Positions 33,842 to 43,927 are shown, numbered from the stretch's first letter. The stretch: DNA of 53,790 nucleotides from Planctomycetota bacterium (GCA_027622195.1 JAQBZO010000012.1:1-53790), one strand, 5' to 3'. A program made the numbers and translations. Notes: generated by a model from the letters alone, not told the origin.

Positions 33842-35863
33842 TTGAGCACACTGCCAGCCACGATTCCAACCGATCTTCGTGACGATGCCCGTTCGGGCGA
33901 GCGTCTTGAGCAAAAACTATTCATCGCCTTGGTCGGAGGCATGCTCCTTCTCGTCGCCTGGCTCGGAGGCGCAGCTTTTGGATTCAAGCCCGCAGTCACC
34001 AATTTCGTGGCCGCCATCGGCGCGGCAATCGTGGCCGCCCCACTCGTCGTCGGTGCACTGCGCGAACTGCGCGCGGGTGCTCCATCGAGCGATAGTTTGG
34101 CGTCACTCGCGGTCGTCGCCGCATTCGCCAACGATCTCTATCTGCCTGCGGGATTTCTGGCGTTCTTCCTCTGGCTCAGCGAACTCGTCCTCTCGCGAAC
34201 TGCGTGGGGTGCACAGCGTGCGATTCGTGATCTCATCGAACTCACTCCCGACATTGCGCGCATCCTGTCGGCGGATGGTGGAGAACGCGAAGTCGCACTC
34301 CGTGCTGTTCAGGTGGGCGACATCGTGCGTGTGCGACCCGGAGAAAACCTCCCCGTTGATGGGCGAATTGTCGCGGGGTCAAGCAGCATCAATCAGGCGA
34401 GTTTGACGGGCGAAGCGGTACCGATTGAAGCACAGGTCGGCGTGGATGTGTACGCGGGCACGACCAATCTCACGGGCCAGATTGATCTTCGCGTGAGTGC
34501 AATCGCGGGAGACACCACCATCGGCAAGGTTGAATCGCTCATTCGCGAGGCAGAGAATGCGAAGACCCCGCGTCAGGAATTGATCGAGCGACTCGCGCAG
34601 TACTACGTTCCCGTTGTCTTGATGGTGTCGGGAGTCGTCTGGTTTTTCACTTCTCGAAGCCCCGATCCCGTCATCCGCGCGAGTGCGGAAATGCGGGCAA
34701 TCACCGTTCTCGTGGTGACTTGCCCAGGAGCGTTGCTCATTGCGTATCCCACCGCGATGGTGGCGGCATTCGCCGCTGCGGCGCGACTTGGAATCATGAT
34801 CAAGCAAACGGGCGTGCTCGAAGCAGCAGCCAACATTGACACCGTCGTCCTCGACAAGACAGGCACCCTCACCACGGGGCGATTCAGTGTGAGTCGACTC
34901 GCTCCAGCCGATGGCGTTGAAGCGACTGCCCTCTTGCAGGCTGCTGCCGATTGCGAACAGTCCTCGAATCATCCACTCGCTCGTTCCATTCTTGAAACAG
35001 CGCAGCGGGCGCGTGTCACTCCAGCCACACTTGAATCGTCTGAAGAAGTGCATGGTCGAGGCGTGATCGCTCGTCGAGGAGGAGTCATGCTGCATGCAGG
35101 ACGCGCCATGTGGATCACAGAAATGTGCCCAGGCGCAGCAGCAGCGATTGCGCAGACCGAACTCAAGATTGAAGGAATGTCTGGCGTGCATGTCGTCGAG
35201 AACGGTCGGTATCTCGGCGCGGTTGGACTTGAAGACAAACTCCGTTCCAACGCCGTGGAGACTATTCAACAACTGCGCGAACTCGGCACGCGCCGCATCT
35301 GCATCTTCACTGGAGATCGACTGGGCGTTGCAACGCGCGTGGGACAAGCTGTCGGCGCTGATGTCATTGAAGCCGAATGTCTTCCCGAAGAGAAGCACGA
35401 GGAACTCAAGTACCTCATCTCGCGAGGACACCGCACTCTGGTGGTCGGTGACGGCATCAACGACGGACCTATTCTTGCAAGCGCCGATGTCGGCGTCGCC
35501 ATGGGACTCTCGGGAAGTGACATCGCCACGAACTCCGCCGGCGTGGCATTGATGAACGATGACTTGCGCAATATCCCTTTCTTGCTCGAGCTTTCACGCA
35601 AGGCACGCGGGATCATCATGGTGAATATCGCCGCGAGTCTCCTCCTTGCGTTGGTGGGACTCGCACTCGCCGCTAGCGGCAAGATCCAAATCTGGATCAC
35701 ACCGTTCTATCAAGCGGCGGCGTACATCTTCGTCATTGCGAATAGTTTGCGACTCGTTCGATTCGGCGAGGACTTCGCTGACTCCGAAGAGATTCGTCGA
35801 CAACTCGAATCGTCACGCATCTCAAAGCCGAAGCGACATGCTCAGGCGACTGTGACGCGCTGA
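33842..35863 (+). CDS. Heavy-metal P-type ATPase (P1B family) with CPG membrane motif
   Basis: Inner-membrane metal pump of about 673 aa with eight predicted helices. Landmarks: helices 1-4 (~30-125), actuator motif [11 protein letters not shown], helix 6 with [16 protein letters not shown], phosphorylation site [13 protein letters not shown], a P1B-type HP in SSNHPLARS, and hinge [20 protein letters not shown]. No N-terminal HMA domain is present. CPG replaces the CPC of copper or zinc/cadmium pumps, so the cargo is uncertain. The TTG start follows AAGGA. The 3' end overlaps the convergent aldolase gene by 22 bases. Confidence 0.9.
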   Translation: MSTLPATIPTDLRDDARSGERLEQKLFIALVGGMLLLVAWLGGAAFGFKPAVTNFVAAIGAAIVAAPLVVGALRELRAGAPSSDSLASLAVVAAFANDLYLPAGFLAFFLWLSELVLSRTAWGAQRAIRDLIELTPDIARILSADGGEREVALRAVQVGDIVRVRPGENLPVDGRIVAGSSSINQASLTGEAVPIEAQVGVDVYAGTTNLTGQIDLRVSAIAGDTTIGKVESLIREAENAKTPRQELIERLAQYYVPVVLMVSGVVWFFTSRSPDPVIRASAEMRAITVLVVTCPGALLIAYPTAMVAAFAAAARLGIMIKQTGVLEAAANIDTVVLDKTGTLTTGRFSVSRLAPADGVEATALLQAAADCEQSSNHPLARSILETAQRARVTPATLESSEEVHGRGVIARRGGVMLHAGRAMWITEMCPGAAAAIAQTELKIEGMSGVHVVENGRYLGAVGLEDKLRSNAVETIQQLRELGTRRICIFTGDRLGVATRVGQAVGADVIEAECLPEEKHEELKYLISRGHRTLVVGDGINDGPILASADVGVAMGLSGSDIATNSAGVALMNDDLRNIPFLLELSRKARGIIMVNIAASLLLALVGLALAASGKIQIWITPFYQAAAYIFVIANSLRLVRFGEDFADSEEIRRQLESSRISKPKRHAQATVTR

Positions 35864-36903
35864 TCGAGATACACATCCTGGATCGCATTCAAGATCTGCA
35901 CACCCTCAGCCATCGGTCGCTGAAAGGCCTTGCGTCCTGAAATGAGTCCGGTGCCGCCGGCGCGCTTGTTGATCACCGCACTGCGAACAGCCTCGACGAG
36001 ATCGTTGGCTCCGCTAGCGCCGCCCGAATTGATGAGGCCCGCGCGCCCGCAGTAACAATTGAGCACTTGGTAGCGGCACAAGTCGATTGGATGATCGGTG
36101 CAGAGGTCGGAGTACATCCGCTTATCGAGTTTGCCGTAACTCGATCCACCCATATTGAGCGCTTCGAATCCGCCGTTCAATTCAGGGAGTTTCTGCTTGA
36201 TGATGTCAGCTTGGATCGTGCAACCGAGATGATTCGCTTGTCCAGTCAAGTCGGCGGCGACGTGATAGTCCTTGCCGTCTTTCTTGAATCCGCTGTTGCG
36301 AAGGTAACACCACAGCACGGTCGCCATGCCCAGTTGGTGCGCCTCGTCGAAAGCCTCGGCCACCTCGGTGATTTGCCGAGTGCTCTGATCGCTTCCAAAG
36401 TAAATCGTCGCGCCCACCGCAGCGGCGCCGAGATTCCAGGCTTCATGGACATTGCCGAACATCACTTGGTCGAACTGATTCGGATAGGTCATCAATTCAT
36501 TGTGATTGAGTTTGGCAATGAACGGGATTTTGTGTGCGTACTTGCGCGAGACGCTCCCGAGGACTCCAAAGGTTGTTGCCACAGCATTGCATCCACCCTC
36601 GATGGCCAGCTTGATGATGTTTTCACCGTCAAAGTAGATCGGATTCTTGGCGAAACTTGCTCCCGCAGAATGCTCAATCCCTTGATCGACGGGAAGAATG
36701 CTGACGTAACCCGTCTTGGCGAGGCGCCCGTGACCGTACAGACGCGAAAGATTCACGAGCACTTGCGGAGATCGGTCGCTCATCGTCCAGACACGATCAA
36801 TGAAGTCTGCACCCGGAAGCTGAAGAAGGTCACGGGAGACCTTCGCCTTGTGGTTGAGGAGCGAGTCAGCGTCAGCACCAAGCAGTTTTGCGATGTCAGT
36901 CAT
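35842..36903 (-). CDS. fbaB: Class I fructose-bisphosphate aldolase (FbaB/DhnA type)
   Basis: Glycolytic/gluconeogenic enzyme (353 aa, close to enteric FbaB length) that cleaves fructose 1,6-bisphosphate by a Schiff-base lysine. Evidence: [60 protein letters not shown], and phosphate-binding INSGGASG and [15 protein letters not shown]. It starts three bases after the mnmA stop, so the two are probably one transcript, and converges with the P-type ATPase. Confidence 0.95.
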   Translation of the reverse strand: MTDIAKLLGADADSLLNHKAKVSRDLLQLPGADFIDRVWTMSDRSPQVLVNLSRLYGHGRLAKTGYVSILPVDQGIEHSAGASFAKNPIYFDGENIIKLAIEGGCNAVATTFGVLGSVSRKYAHKIPFIAKLNHNELMTYPNQFDQVMFGNVHEAWNLGAAAVGATIYFGSDQSTRQITEVAEAFDEAHQLGMATVLWCYLRNSGFKKDGKDYHVAADLTGQANHLGCTIQADIIKQKLPELNGGFEALNMGGSSYGKLDKRMYSDLCTDHPIDLCRYQVLNCYCGRAGLINSGGASGANDLVEAVRSAVINKRAGGTGLISGRKAFQRPMAEGVQILNAIQDVYLDQRVTVA

Positions 36904-36906
36904 GGG

Positions 36907-38064
36907 TCAATGGTCCTTTGGAGGTTGGAAATGTACCCCGTCTGTTACGGCAGCGTCGATCCATCCGCCGCCCAGGACGCGGTCCGCGCTGTACAAGACA
37001 ACCGCTTGCCCAGGCGAAACCGCTCGCTGAGGGGTGTCGAAACGCACTTCGAGCGAGCCGTTTCCTGCACGAACATGCGACAAAGCGAGCGGCGCGTTGT
37101 ATCGAATACGCGCCTCGCATCGCATCCAATCGCTCGGAGGATCGATGAGCCAATTCGTCAAGGATGCGGTGCAACCGTCCGAGAAAAGTGCCGCTCGCTT
37201 TCCAACGGTCACCACATTGGTCGTGGCATTCTTGGAGATGACATAGAGCGGCTCACTGTCTGAGATGCGAATGCCTCTGCGTTGACCCACGGTGAAGTGG
37301 TGCTGACCTTGATGTTCGCCGAGGATGCGTCCATCGGTATGGACGATGTGTCCGCTGCAGACTGAGTGAGGTCGCAGTCGATTGACGAGCGATGCGTAAT
37401 CGTCGTCAGGGACAAAACAGATTTCTTGCGAATCTGGTTTGTCCCCTACATTGAGACCGAAGTCGTGAGCGAGTTGGCGCACTTGCGCTTTGGGAAGTCC
37501 ACCGACCGGATACAGCGTGTGCGCGAGTTGATCGCGCGGAGTTCCGAAGAGCACATACGACTGATCCTTCGAGTGGTCGACTCCTCGCAAGAGTGCGGAC
37601 GCTCCATCGATCTCGATGGACTGGGCGTAGTGACCACTCGCGATGTGCGTCGCTCCGATCTGCTCTGCATGATCGCGCAATCGACCGAACTTCAGCCAAT
37701 CGTTGCAGCGCACACAGGGATTGGGAGTGCGTCCCGCGGCGTACTCGTCGACGAAGAGGTCGATGACACGGCTAAAGTCCTTCTTGAAGTTGAGTACATA
37801 AAACGGGATGTCGAGTTGAGCCGCGACGGCGCGCGCATCGTGTGCGTCCTCAATGCTGCAGCATCCTCGGTGAGCGATTTTCAGCGAAACGGTGCGTCGT
37901 TCTTGTGATGGAACGGCCTCGACAGGAATGTCGAGTCCATCCCCAATCGAGCCGAGGCGCATAAAGGCACCCACGACTTCCCAACCATCGCGCGCGAGCA
38001 GCGCCGCCGCGACGGACGAGTCCACTCCGCCACTCATGGCGACTAACACTTTGCCGCGCGACAT
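36907..38064 (-). CDS. mnmA: tRNA-specific 2-thiouridylase
   Basis: ATP-dependent enzyme (385 aa) that thiolates U34 of tRNA Lys, Glu and Gln. PP-loop VLVAMSGGVDSSVAAALL, catalytic Cys in GRTPNPCVRCN, second catalytic Cys in SQEICFVPDDDY, and QHHFTVGQRRGI near the C-terminal domain. I chose the ATG at 38064; a reading to 38109 adds 15 unconserved residues and crowds the divergent gene. GC-CS residues RGCCSIEDAHDA match long-insert MnmA forms. Confidence 0.95.
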   Translation of the reverse strand: MSRGKVLVAMSGGVDSSVAAALLARDGWEVVGAFMRLGSIGDGLDIPVEAVPSQERRTVSLKIAHRGCCSIEDAHDARAVAAQLDIPFYVLNFKKDFSRVIDLFVDEYAAGRTPNPCVRCNDWLKFGRLRDHAEQIGATHIASGHYAQSIEIDGASALLRGVDHSKDQSYVLFGTPRDQLAHTLYPVGGLPKAQVRQLAHDFGLNVGDKPDSQEICFVPDDDYASLVNRLRPHSVCSGHIVHTDGRILGEHQGQHHFTVGQRRGIRISDSEPLYVISKNATTNVVTVGKRAALFSDGCTASLTNWLIDPPSDWMRCEARIRYNAPLALSHVRAGNGSLEVRFDTPQRAVSPGQAVVLYSADRVLGGGWIDAAVTDGVHFQPPKDH

Positions 38065-38116
38065 ATTCCAAGTGTACGAAGCGGCACAATCGCCGTGTGT
38101 GTGGTTCAATCCACTA

Positions 38117-39097
38117 ATGCCGCTCTACGCAGGATTTGATGAGGCGGGATACGGACCACTCCTTGGTCCGATGGCGATCGGTTGCACGGCGTGGAATTGT
38201 CCCTCATCGTCGTGGAGCGATTCAAGTCCCCCCAACTTGTGGAAGGCTCTGTCGCACGCCGTGTGCCGACGCCCTGCGGACAAGCGAGGACGAATCGCAA
38301 TCGCCGATAGCAAGACGCTTAAGGGAAAGGGCGGAGCGGAGCGTCATCCCGCCGCAATGATGGAACGCGGCGTGTTGAGCGCGCTCTGTGCGATGGGCAC
38401 TCTTCTTCCCGAAGATGATCACGCGCTCGCTGTCGCACTCGGCGCGGTGCCGATTCCAGCGGCTGCGCCCTGGCATCCAACGCAAGTGGCTTTCCCACTC
38501 GACACGGATCGTGCGGACATCGGGCTTGCCGCGCACACACTGAAACAGGTCGCGAAGAAGGCGAACTTTTCCCTTCATTCAATGCGCGCAACGGTGCTCC
38601 CTGTGGATCTTCTGAACGATTCGTTCGATCGCGGGATTTCGAAACCTTCCATTCCATTCTCAGCCGCCCTGGAGATGGCGACCGCGCTCATTCGTGAAGC
38701 GACTGACGATCAAGTCTGGCTCGCGTTCGATCGGCAAGGAGGGAAGATGCTCTACCGAGATGATCTCGCGCGGGCGTTTCCCACGACCAAGATTCGAATC
38801 GAAACAGAGACTCCTCTCGAGAGTCGTTATGAACTTCGTGTCGATGGACGCGTCATTAAAGTCACCTTCACAGTCGGCGCCGAATCACAACACTTGCCAA
38901 CGGCACTCGCGTCGATGACGGCAAAGTATCTGCGAGAGCTTTGGATGGAGCGATTCAACCGTTTCTTCCACGCGGTGGACGAGAATCTCAGGCCCACCGC
39001 TGGGTATGTCGAAGATGGGCGCCGATTCCTCGTCGATGCTGAAAACGCCATCGCAAAGTGTGGATTGGTCGAACGGGAACTCGTGCGCAGCCGATAG
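38117..39097 (+). CDS. Divergent RNase HII-like protein
   Basis: 326 aa. The opening LYAGFDEAGYGPLLGPMAIG copies the RNase HII active-site start (DEAGRGPLAGP), and IAIADSKTLKG matches the DSKxL strand. VWLAFDRQGGKML may carry the third acidic residue. AESQHLPTALASMTAKYLRELWMERF resembles the KGD...AASILAKVTRD..M block, with Glu in place of the usual fourth Asp. The protein is ~120 residues longer than normal RNase HII, with the insert between motifs. The ATG at 38117 is chosen; in-frame sequence upstream lies antisense to mnmA. RNA/DNA-hybrid cleavage is inference. Confidence 0.7.
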   Translation: MPLYAGFDEAGYGPLLGPMAIGCTAWNCPSSSWSDSSPPNLWKALSHAVCRRPADKRGRIAIADSKTLKGKGGAERHPAAMMERGVLSALCAMGTLLPEDDHALAVALGAVPIPAAAPWHPTQVAFPLDTDRADIGLAAHTLKQVAKKANFSLHSMRATVLPVDLLNDSFDRGISKPSIPFSAALEMATALIREATDDQVWLAFDRQGGKMLYRDDLARAFPTTKIRIETETPLESRYELRVDGRVIKVTFTVGAESQHLPTALASMTAKYLRELWMERFNRFFHAVDENLRPTAGYVEDGRRFLVDAENAIAKCGLVERELVRSR

Positions 39098-39153
39098 TCG
39101 CATTCGAGTGTCTTTTTTCGGGCGAACTCTGGGAGAGCGAGGGTTGGAAGCCG

Positions 39154-39183
39154 TTGACCTCCCCCCCCGTTCCCTGCTACGCT
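39154..39183 (+). promoter_or_regulatory. Candidate fusA promoter with poly-C spacer
   Basis: TTGACC (39154-39159) matches a -35 box at five of six bases; TACGCT (39178-39183) is a weak -10 after an 18-base spacer. The spacer includes eight consecutive C (39161-39168). It lies 31 bases upstream of the fusA ATG, which has AGGA eight bases before it. Confidence 0.4.
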
Positions 39184-39214
39184 GCCCAATTCTTCAGAAA
39201 TCAGGAAACACTCA

Positions 39215-41329
39215 ATGGCTACCGATCTCACTAGGGTCCGAAACATCGGAATCTGCGCTCACATCGACGCTGGCAAGACCACGGTCACCGAGCGCATTCT
39301 TTTCTACACGGGCAAGATCCATCGCATGGGCGAAGTGCATCAAGGCACCGCCACCATGGACAGTTTGCAAGAAGAGCAAGAGCGCGGCATCACGATTCAA
39401 TCCGCTGCCACGACTTGCCCTTGGGAACTCGACGGCGTTGAGTATGAAGTCAACTTGATTGACACGCCGGGACACGTGGATTTCACCATCGAAGTGGAGC
39501 GATCTCTGCGCGTGCTCGACGGAGCGGTCGCCGTGTTCGATGGCAAGGAAGGCGTGGAAGCGCAATCCGAAACCGTGTGGCGCCAAGCGGATCGATACTC
39601 CGTGCCACGCCTTTGCCTCATCAACAAGATGGACAAGATGGGTGCCGACTTTGAGTTCTCATTCAATTCGATTCTGACTCGTCTCGGCGCGAACGCCGTG
39701 GCGATTCACTATCCCGTTGGACAAGGTCCGACCTTCCGCGGTTTGATCGATCTGCTCGAAATGAAGGCAGTCGTCTGGCAGATCGAGAGTCAGGGCGAGG
39801 ATTATCACGAGGAAGAAATCCCAGCTGAACTCTTGGAGACAGCCAAGAAGTGGCGTCACACGATGATCGAGAAGATCGTCGAAACCTGCGACAACCTCAC
39901 TGAGAAGTACCTCACCGATGAGAGTTCCATCACTATGGAAGAACTCGTCGCAGCCCTTCGCAAGGCCGTCATCGCACAGAAGATTTTCCCAGTGCTCTGC
40001 GGATCCGCGCTCAAGTATGTGGGCGTCCAGAAGGTGTTGGACTCGGTTGTTCGATTCCTCCCCTGCCCGCACGAAACACCGGACACGATTGGTCTCGATC
40101 CGAAGGATCCAAGCAAGGCACTCTCTCGCCCACACACCGTGGACGCTCCATTCAGCGCGCTGGTGTTCAAGGTGGTGAACGACATCGCAGGAAACCTCAC
40201 GTACATGCGCATCTACTCGGGAAAGATCTCGAAGGGCGACCGCGTCTTGAATCCTGTGAACGGCAAGCGTGAAAACGTTTCTCGTCTGTACGAGATGCAC
40301 GCGGCGGATCGAACGGCTCTCGATGAGGCTGGCGCAGGCAAGATCATCGCCGTCATCGGAGTGAAGGATTCGTTCACCGGTGACACACTCTGCGATCCTG
40401 ACCATCCGATTGTGCTCGAGCGCATGACATTCCCTGATCCCGTGATCAGCATGTCCATCGAGCCAAACAGCGCAGACGACAAGAAGAAACTCGGAGAATC
40501 GCTCGGCATCATTCGCCGCGAAGATCCATCCTTCCGCTCGGTCTTCAACGACGAGACGGGCGAGACGATCATCTCCGGCATGGGCGAGTTGCATCTCGAA
40601 ATCATTAAGAACAAGCTCGTCCGCGACATGAAGGTGAATGTCACCGTCGGACGTCCGCGCGTTTCCTATCGAGAGACGATCGTCGGAACGGCGAAGGATG
40701 TTCGTGGACTCTTCAAGAAGCAGTCCGGCGGACGTGGTCAGTACGGTGACGCGGTCGTCAGCGTTTTCCCGATCACCCCTGCCGAGGCTGAGGAGCAGGA
40801 GATGAAGATGAAGGATGGCATCGTGTTTGTCGATGCGATCGCAGGCGGCGTGGTTCCGCGAGAATTCATCCCCAGCATTGAGTACGGCATTCGACAAGCA
40901 GCAGCGAGCGGCATCATCGGTGGCTATCCCGTCATCAATGTGCGTGTTGACTTGGTCTACGGTTCGTACCACGATGTCGACTCGAGTCAGATCGCCTTCG
41001 AACAGGCTGGCGCGCTCGCTTTCCGCGAAGCATGCACCCGTGCGAAATTGTCGCTCCTCGAGCCCATCATGAGGCTCGTGGTGACAACACCCGACGAATT
41101 CTTCGGCAACGTTTCGGGCGACATCGCCTCACGACGCGGACACATCGTCGACAGCGAGATGCGCGGCGTGAGCCGCATTCTCATGTGCGAAGTTCCACTC
41201 TCAGAACTCTTCGGATACACGACTTCGCTTCGCTCGATGACGCAGGGTCGTGCCAGTTCGAGCATGGAACCTCTCGAGTATCGCTTGATGCCAGATCGCC
41301 TCAAGGACGATGTGCTCGCGAAGCAATAA
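39215..41329 (+). CDS. fusA: Elongation factor G
   Basis: Translational GTPase (704 aa, normal length) that drives ribosomal translocation. G1 AHIDAGKTTVTERIL, switch I with QERGITIQSAATT, G3 DTPGHVDFT, G4 NKMDKMGA, and domain IV KQSGGRGQYGDAVV with a conserved loop are all visible; domain V ends with LSELFGYTTSLRSMTQGRAS. It stands alone rather than in the str operon (no rpsL, rpsG or tuf neighbours). A promoter-like sequence lies just upstream. Confidence 0.97.
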   Translation: MATDLTRVRNIGICAHIDAGKTTVTERILFYTGKIHRMGEVHQGTATMDSLQEEQERGITIQSAATTCPWELDGVEYEVNLIDTPGHVDFTIEVERSLRVLDGAVAVFDGKEGVEAQSETVWRQADRYSVPRLCLINKMDKMGADFEFSFNSILTRLGANAVAIHYPVGQGPTFRGLIDLLEMKAVVWQIESQGEDYHEEEIPAELLETAKKWRHTMIEKIVETCDNLTEKYLTDESSITMEELVAALRKAVIAQKIFPVLCGSALKYVGVQKVLDSVVRFLPCPHETPDTIGLDPKDPSKALSRPHTVDAPFSALVFKVVNDIAGNLTYMRIYSGKISKGDRVLNPVNGKRENVSRLYEMHAADRTALDEAGAGKIIAVIGVKDSFTGDTLCDPDHPIVLERMTFPDPVISMSIEPNSADDKKKLGESLGIIRREDPSFRSVFNDETGETIISGMGELHLEIIKNKLVRDMKVNVTVGRPRVSYRETIVGTAKDVRGLFKKQSGGRGQYGDAVVSVFPITPAEAEEQEMKMKDGIVFVDAIAGGVVPREFIPSIEYGIRQAAASGIIGGYPVINVRVDLVYGSYHDVDSSQIAFEQAGALAFREACTRAKLSLLEPIMRLVVTTPDEFFGNVSGDIASRRGHIVDSEMRGVSRILMCEVPLSELFGYTTSLRSMTQGRASSSMEPLEYRLMPDRLKDDVLAKQ

Positions 41330-41339
41330 CTCGAAGCTG

Positions 41340-41426
41340 ATGAACTTGGCGAATGCACATCGTCGCGGAATGGCTGCCGATGACATCTTGATTGTGGAAG
41401 TCACCGTCCTCGGGGGACACCGATGA
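41340..41426 (+). CDS. Possible 28-residue leader ORF coupled to ribD
   Basis: ATG at 41340 opens MNLANAHRRGMAADDILIVEVTVLGGHR and stops with a TGA that overlaps the ribD ATG (ATGA). It fills nearly all of the fusA-ribD gap. The sequence looks protein-like but has no clear Shine-Dalgarno. It may be a translational coupler or chance; no family is recognised. Confidence 0.3.
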   Translation: MNLANAHRRGMAADDILIVEVTVLGGHR

Positions 41427-42556
41427 CATCCCCTGTGTCACCGCCATCGTCGTCCTTCGATCTTCGAATGATGCGCGCTGCCGTGCGCCTTGCAGCGCGC
41501 GGGCACGGCGGAGCAGAACCGAACCCCTTGGTGGGTTGCATCCTGACGAATCCAACTGGTGCAGTGATTGCACGAGGTTGGCATGATCGATGCGGAGGCC
41601 CACACGCCGAAGCAGTGGCGCTCGCGGTGGCGGGTGAGCGCGCCAAACAATCGACGGTGTACTGCACGCTCGAACCATGCGCGCATCATGGGCGCACACC
41701 TCCCTGTGCTGATGCACTGATTGCGGCACAAGTATCCCGTGTGGTGTATGGCTCCTCGGATCCCAATGTGATCGCATCGGCCGGTGCAGCGCGACTTGCT
41801 GCAGCGGGCATTGTGGTGGAACAATTAGAGTGCGATGAAGTGCGCGTCTTGAACGGTCCGTTCATTCACCGCATCCGAACTGGACTCCCTTGGATCACGA
41901 CCAAATGGGCGATCACGCTTGATGGACGCATCACCACTGGTGATGGCGGTCCACGCTGGATCACAGGCGAATCATCGCGCAAGTTGGTGCACCGTGAGCG
42001 CGGACGAGTGGATGTGATGCTGACTGGAATCGGAACCCTCCTCGCTGATGACCCCGACCTTCGTCCTCGCGGCGTGCGCGCGCGCCGTATGCCAAGGCGA
42101 GTCGTCATTGACAAACAGTTGCAGATGAGTGAATCCTGCCGACTCCTCAAGACGGTGAACGACTCACCCGTCGAACTGATCGTCTTTCCAGAAGTCATCG
42201 AGCAACAGTCGGAGAAAATCTCCCGACTTCGTGCGCTGGGCGTTCGGATTGAACCCCTTGAGCGCGGCGACGATGGCATGCTCATTCTTCGTCCACTCCT
42301 GCTTCGACTCGGTCGTGAGGGGATGTCGAATGTCCTCGTCGAATCAGGAGGAGGCGTGAACGGCGAACTCTTCAACGAGCGACTCGTGAACGAAGTATGG
42401 GTTTTCCAAGCGGGAATCGTGGTGGGCGACGGTCGAGGTGTTGGTCCAATTCGCGGACTTGCGATGCCAGCGGCATTGCCTCCATCCACGCGATGCGTCG
42501 CGATCGATCGCGTTGGAGATGATCTCGTCAGTCGATGGCTCGTCGAACGCGCCTGA
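41423..42556 (+). CDS. ribD: Bifunctional riboflavin deaminase/reductase
   Basis: Riboflavin-synthesis enzyme (377 aa) with an N-terminal cytidine-deaminase-like domain and a C-terminal DHFR-like reductase domain. The zinc site reads HAEAVAL plus CTLEPCAHHGRTPPCADAL (residues ~55-95). The reductase part starts near PWITTKWAITLDGRITTGDGG and includes ESGGGVNGELF. The ATG at 41423 overlaps the stop of a very short upstream ORF. No other rib genes are adjacent, and no FMN riboswitch is evident in the 93-base gap. Confidence 0.95.
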   Translation: MTSPVSPPSSSFDLRMMRAAVRLAARGHGGAEPNPLVGCILTNPTGAVIARGWHDRCGGPHAEAVALAVAGERAKQSTVYCTLEPCAHHGRTPPCADALIAAQVSRVVYGSSDPNVIASAGAARLAAAGIVVEQLECDEVRVLNGPFIHRIRTGLPWITTKWAITLDGRITTGDGGPRWITGESSRKLVHRERGRVDVMLTGIGTLLADDPDLRPRGVRARRMPRRVVIDKQLQMSESCRLLKTVNDSPVELIVFPEVIEQQSEKISRLRALGVRIEPLERGDDGMLILRPLLLRLGREGMSNVLVESGGGVNGELFNERLVNEVWVFQAGIVVGDGRGVGPIRGLAMPAALPPSTRCVAIDRVGDDLVSRWLVERA

Positions 42557-42559
42557 TGA

Positions 42560-43927
42560 TCACTCTGGCGGGACCGTTGTCACGAGAGAAGTGAGTTCGT
42601 CGAACGGAAGCATGAGCTGACTCGAGTAGATGCGAAGGAGTCCCTTCGTGTCGGACATCGCCCAGCGCAGCGCGGGTGGAGCTTCTCGACCGACAACCAC
42701 GGTGACGAGTTCCTGTCCATCAATGCCGCGCAACACGATGGAGCCAACAACGAGTTCGGTTGGCATCTCTTGAAGCGCGATCTCGGTCGCGGGTGCAGTC
42801 GTGAGTGCGGTCAGAAGCTGCGCCACCAGCCGATCGCTTGCGGATTGTTTTTCTCCTCCTTCTGCTGATGGAACCGAGATGAGCCACTTGTCATTGTCTC
42901 GCTCGATTCGCCATGATGGAACGAGGGCACCGTCTCGTGTCCATTCAATGGAGAACACATCAGCGACCGCGACTCCACACGCCTCTGGAGCGATGAGCAC
43001 CGCGAGTTGTGGTTGAAGTCCTCGGAGTGCAACATCATCAAGGGTGAAGACGAATGGAACTCGGTCTTGCATCGCGAATCGATCGGCTGAGGATGGCGTG
43101 CAGGGTTGTCCAACGAGCAGCGTCTCTGTTCGGCCGCTCGATTCAGAGACAGCGATTTGCACGAGCGGCGCTGTCAGTCCATACGCGGCGAGATCACTCG
43201 GTGCGTCGGCGACACTTTGCGAGAATGCGAGCCGTTGGAGCGATTCGATCCAACGATCCACGCCCCCCTGATTCGCGCGCGTCGTGATGGGGCTCGTCAC
43301 CATCCAACGGGCGCCCAGCCGCTCGACGATGAGTGGTTGATCCAGAAGCGTCGATCGAAGAGCGATGCGAGATGTCTCTGCTCCAGCGGTCGAAAGGACG
43401 GATGGCATTCTCCAGGAACGAGGCGGATTGTTTTCGAGTTCGCTGTGCAAGTCATCGCGAGTGGTCACCCGCGACCATGCGCTTGCCGTTGTGTTGTCTA
43501 CTGATTGACGGATGCCAATCCATGCGCGTCCCGCAGCGGCTCGATCGCTCGGCACCAACTCAATCCAAGCGCCGTCCTCGCGAGTCAATCGCACGACGGT
43601 GTCGGTGGGCTTCAATATCGGCGTGAATTCTTCGCGACGACTCACGGCGAGCCGTTCGATGGTTCCAAGCAAATCCCTCACAGCGAACACATCAATCGAC
43701 CACTCGAATGGCTCAGTTTGTTCCCAGACTCCTGCGTCGTTGTTGAATCGAATCGCACCTGATTCGTCCTTGATGTCCAGTTGTTGGATGAGGTGGACCG
43801 CCCACCCATCTCCAAGAAGCATCGGTTGGACATCGCGTTGATTGTGCCGCGACTGATGCGCCGACCACGCAGCGAACAAGGCCGCAGCGGCTGCAATCCA
43901 GAGCGTTCCGAGGATGCGCCAAGTCAC
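42560..43927 (-). CDS. DUF4340-type membrane-anchored protein of the Gld-like ABC system
   Basis: 455 aa from the GTG at 43927, which overlaps the stop of the permease/GldG gene (GTGA); a longer open frame to 44215 is antisense-like sequence inside that gene and is rejected. N-terminal membrane helix (~4-22), then a repetitive beta-rich exported part: segments such as DLLGTIERLAVSRREEFTP and WIESLQRLAFSQSVAD, each followed by SDLAAYGLT- or PTDTVVRLT-like strands, recall the DUF4340 repeat. DUF4340 proteins commonly accompany GldG-like ABC subunits; function unknown. Confidence 0.8.
   Translation of the reverse strand: MTWRILGTLWIAAAAALFAAWSAHQSRHNQRDVQPMLLGDGWAVHLIQQLDIKDESGAIRFNNDAGVWEQTEPFEWSIDVFAVRDLLGTIERLAVSRREEFTPILKPTDTVVRLTREDGAWIELVPSDRAAAGRAWIGIRQSVDNTTASAWSRVTTRDDLHSELENNPPRSWRMPSVLSTAGAETSRIALRSTLLDQPLIVERLGARWMVTSPITTRANQGGVDRWIESLQRLAFSQSVADAPSDLAAYGLTAPLVQIAVSESSGRTETLLVGQPCTPSSADRFAMQDRVPFVFTLDDVALRGLQPQLAVLIAPEACGVAVADVFSIEWTRDGALVPSWRIERDNDKWLISVPSAEGGEKQSASDRLVAQLLTALTTAPATEIALQEMPTELVVGSIVLRGIDGQELVTVVVGREAPPALRWAMSDTKGLLRIYSSQLMLPFDELTSLVTTVPPE

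Noticed and set aside
36067-37263. 398-codon plus-strand frame over fbaB and mnmA
   Set aside because: Crosses two certain minus-strand genes and has no recognisable motif.
39659-40972. 437-codon open frame antisense to fusA
   Set aside because: It is a mirror of the biased codon use of fusA; no family motif, and fusA is certain.
41330-41422. FMN riboswitch ahead of ribD
   Set aside because: The 93-base gap is too short and shows none of the conserved RFN-element boxes.
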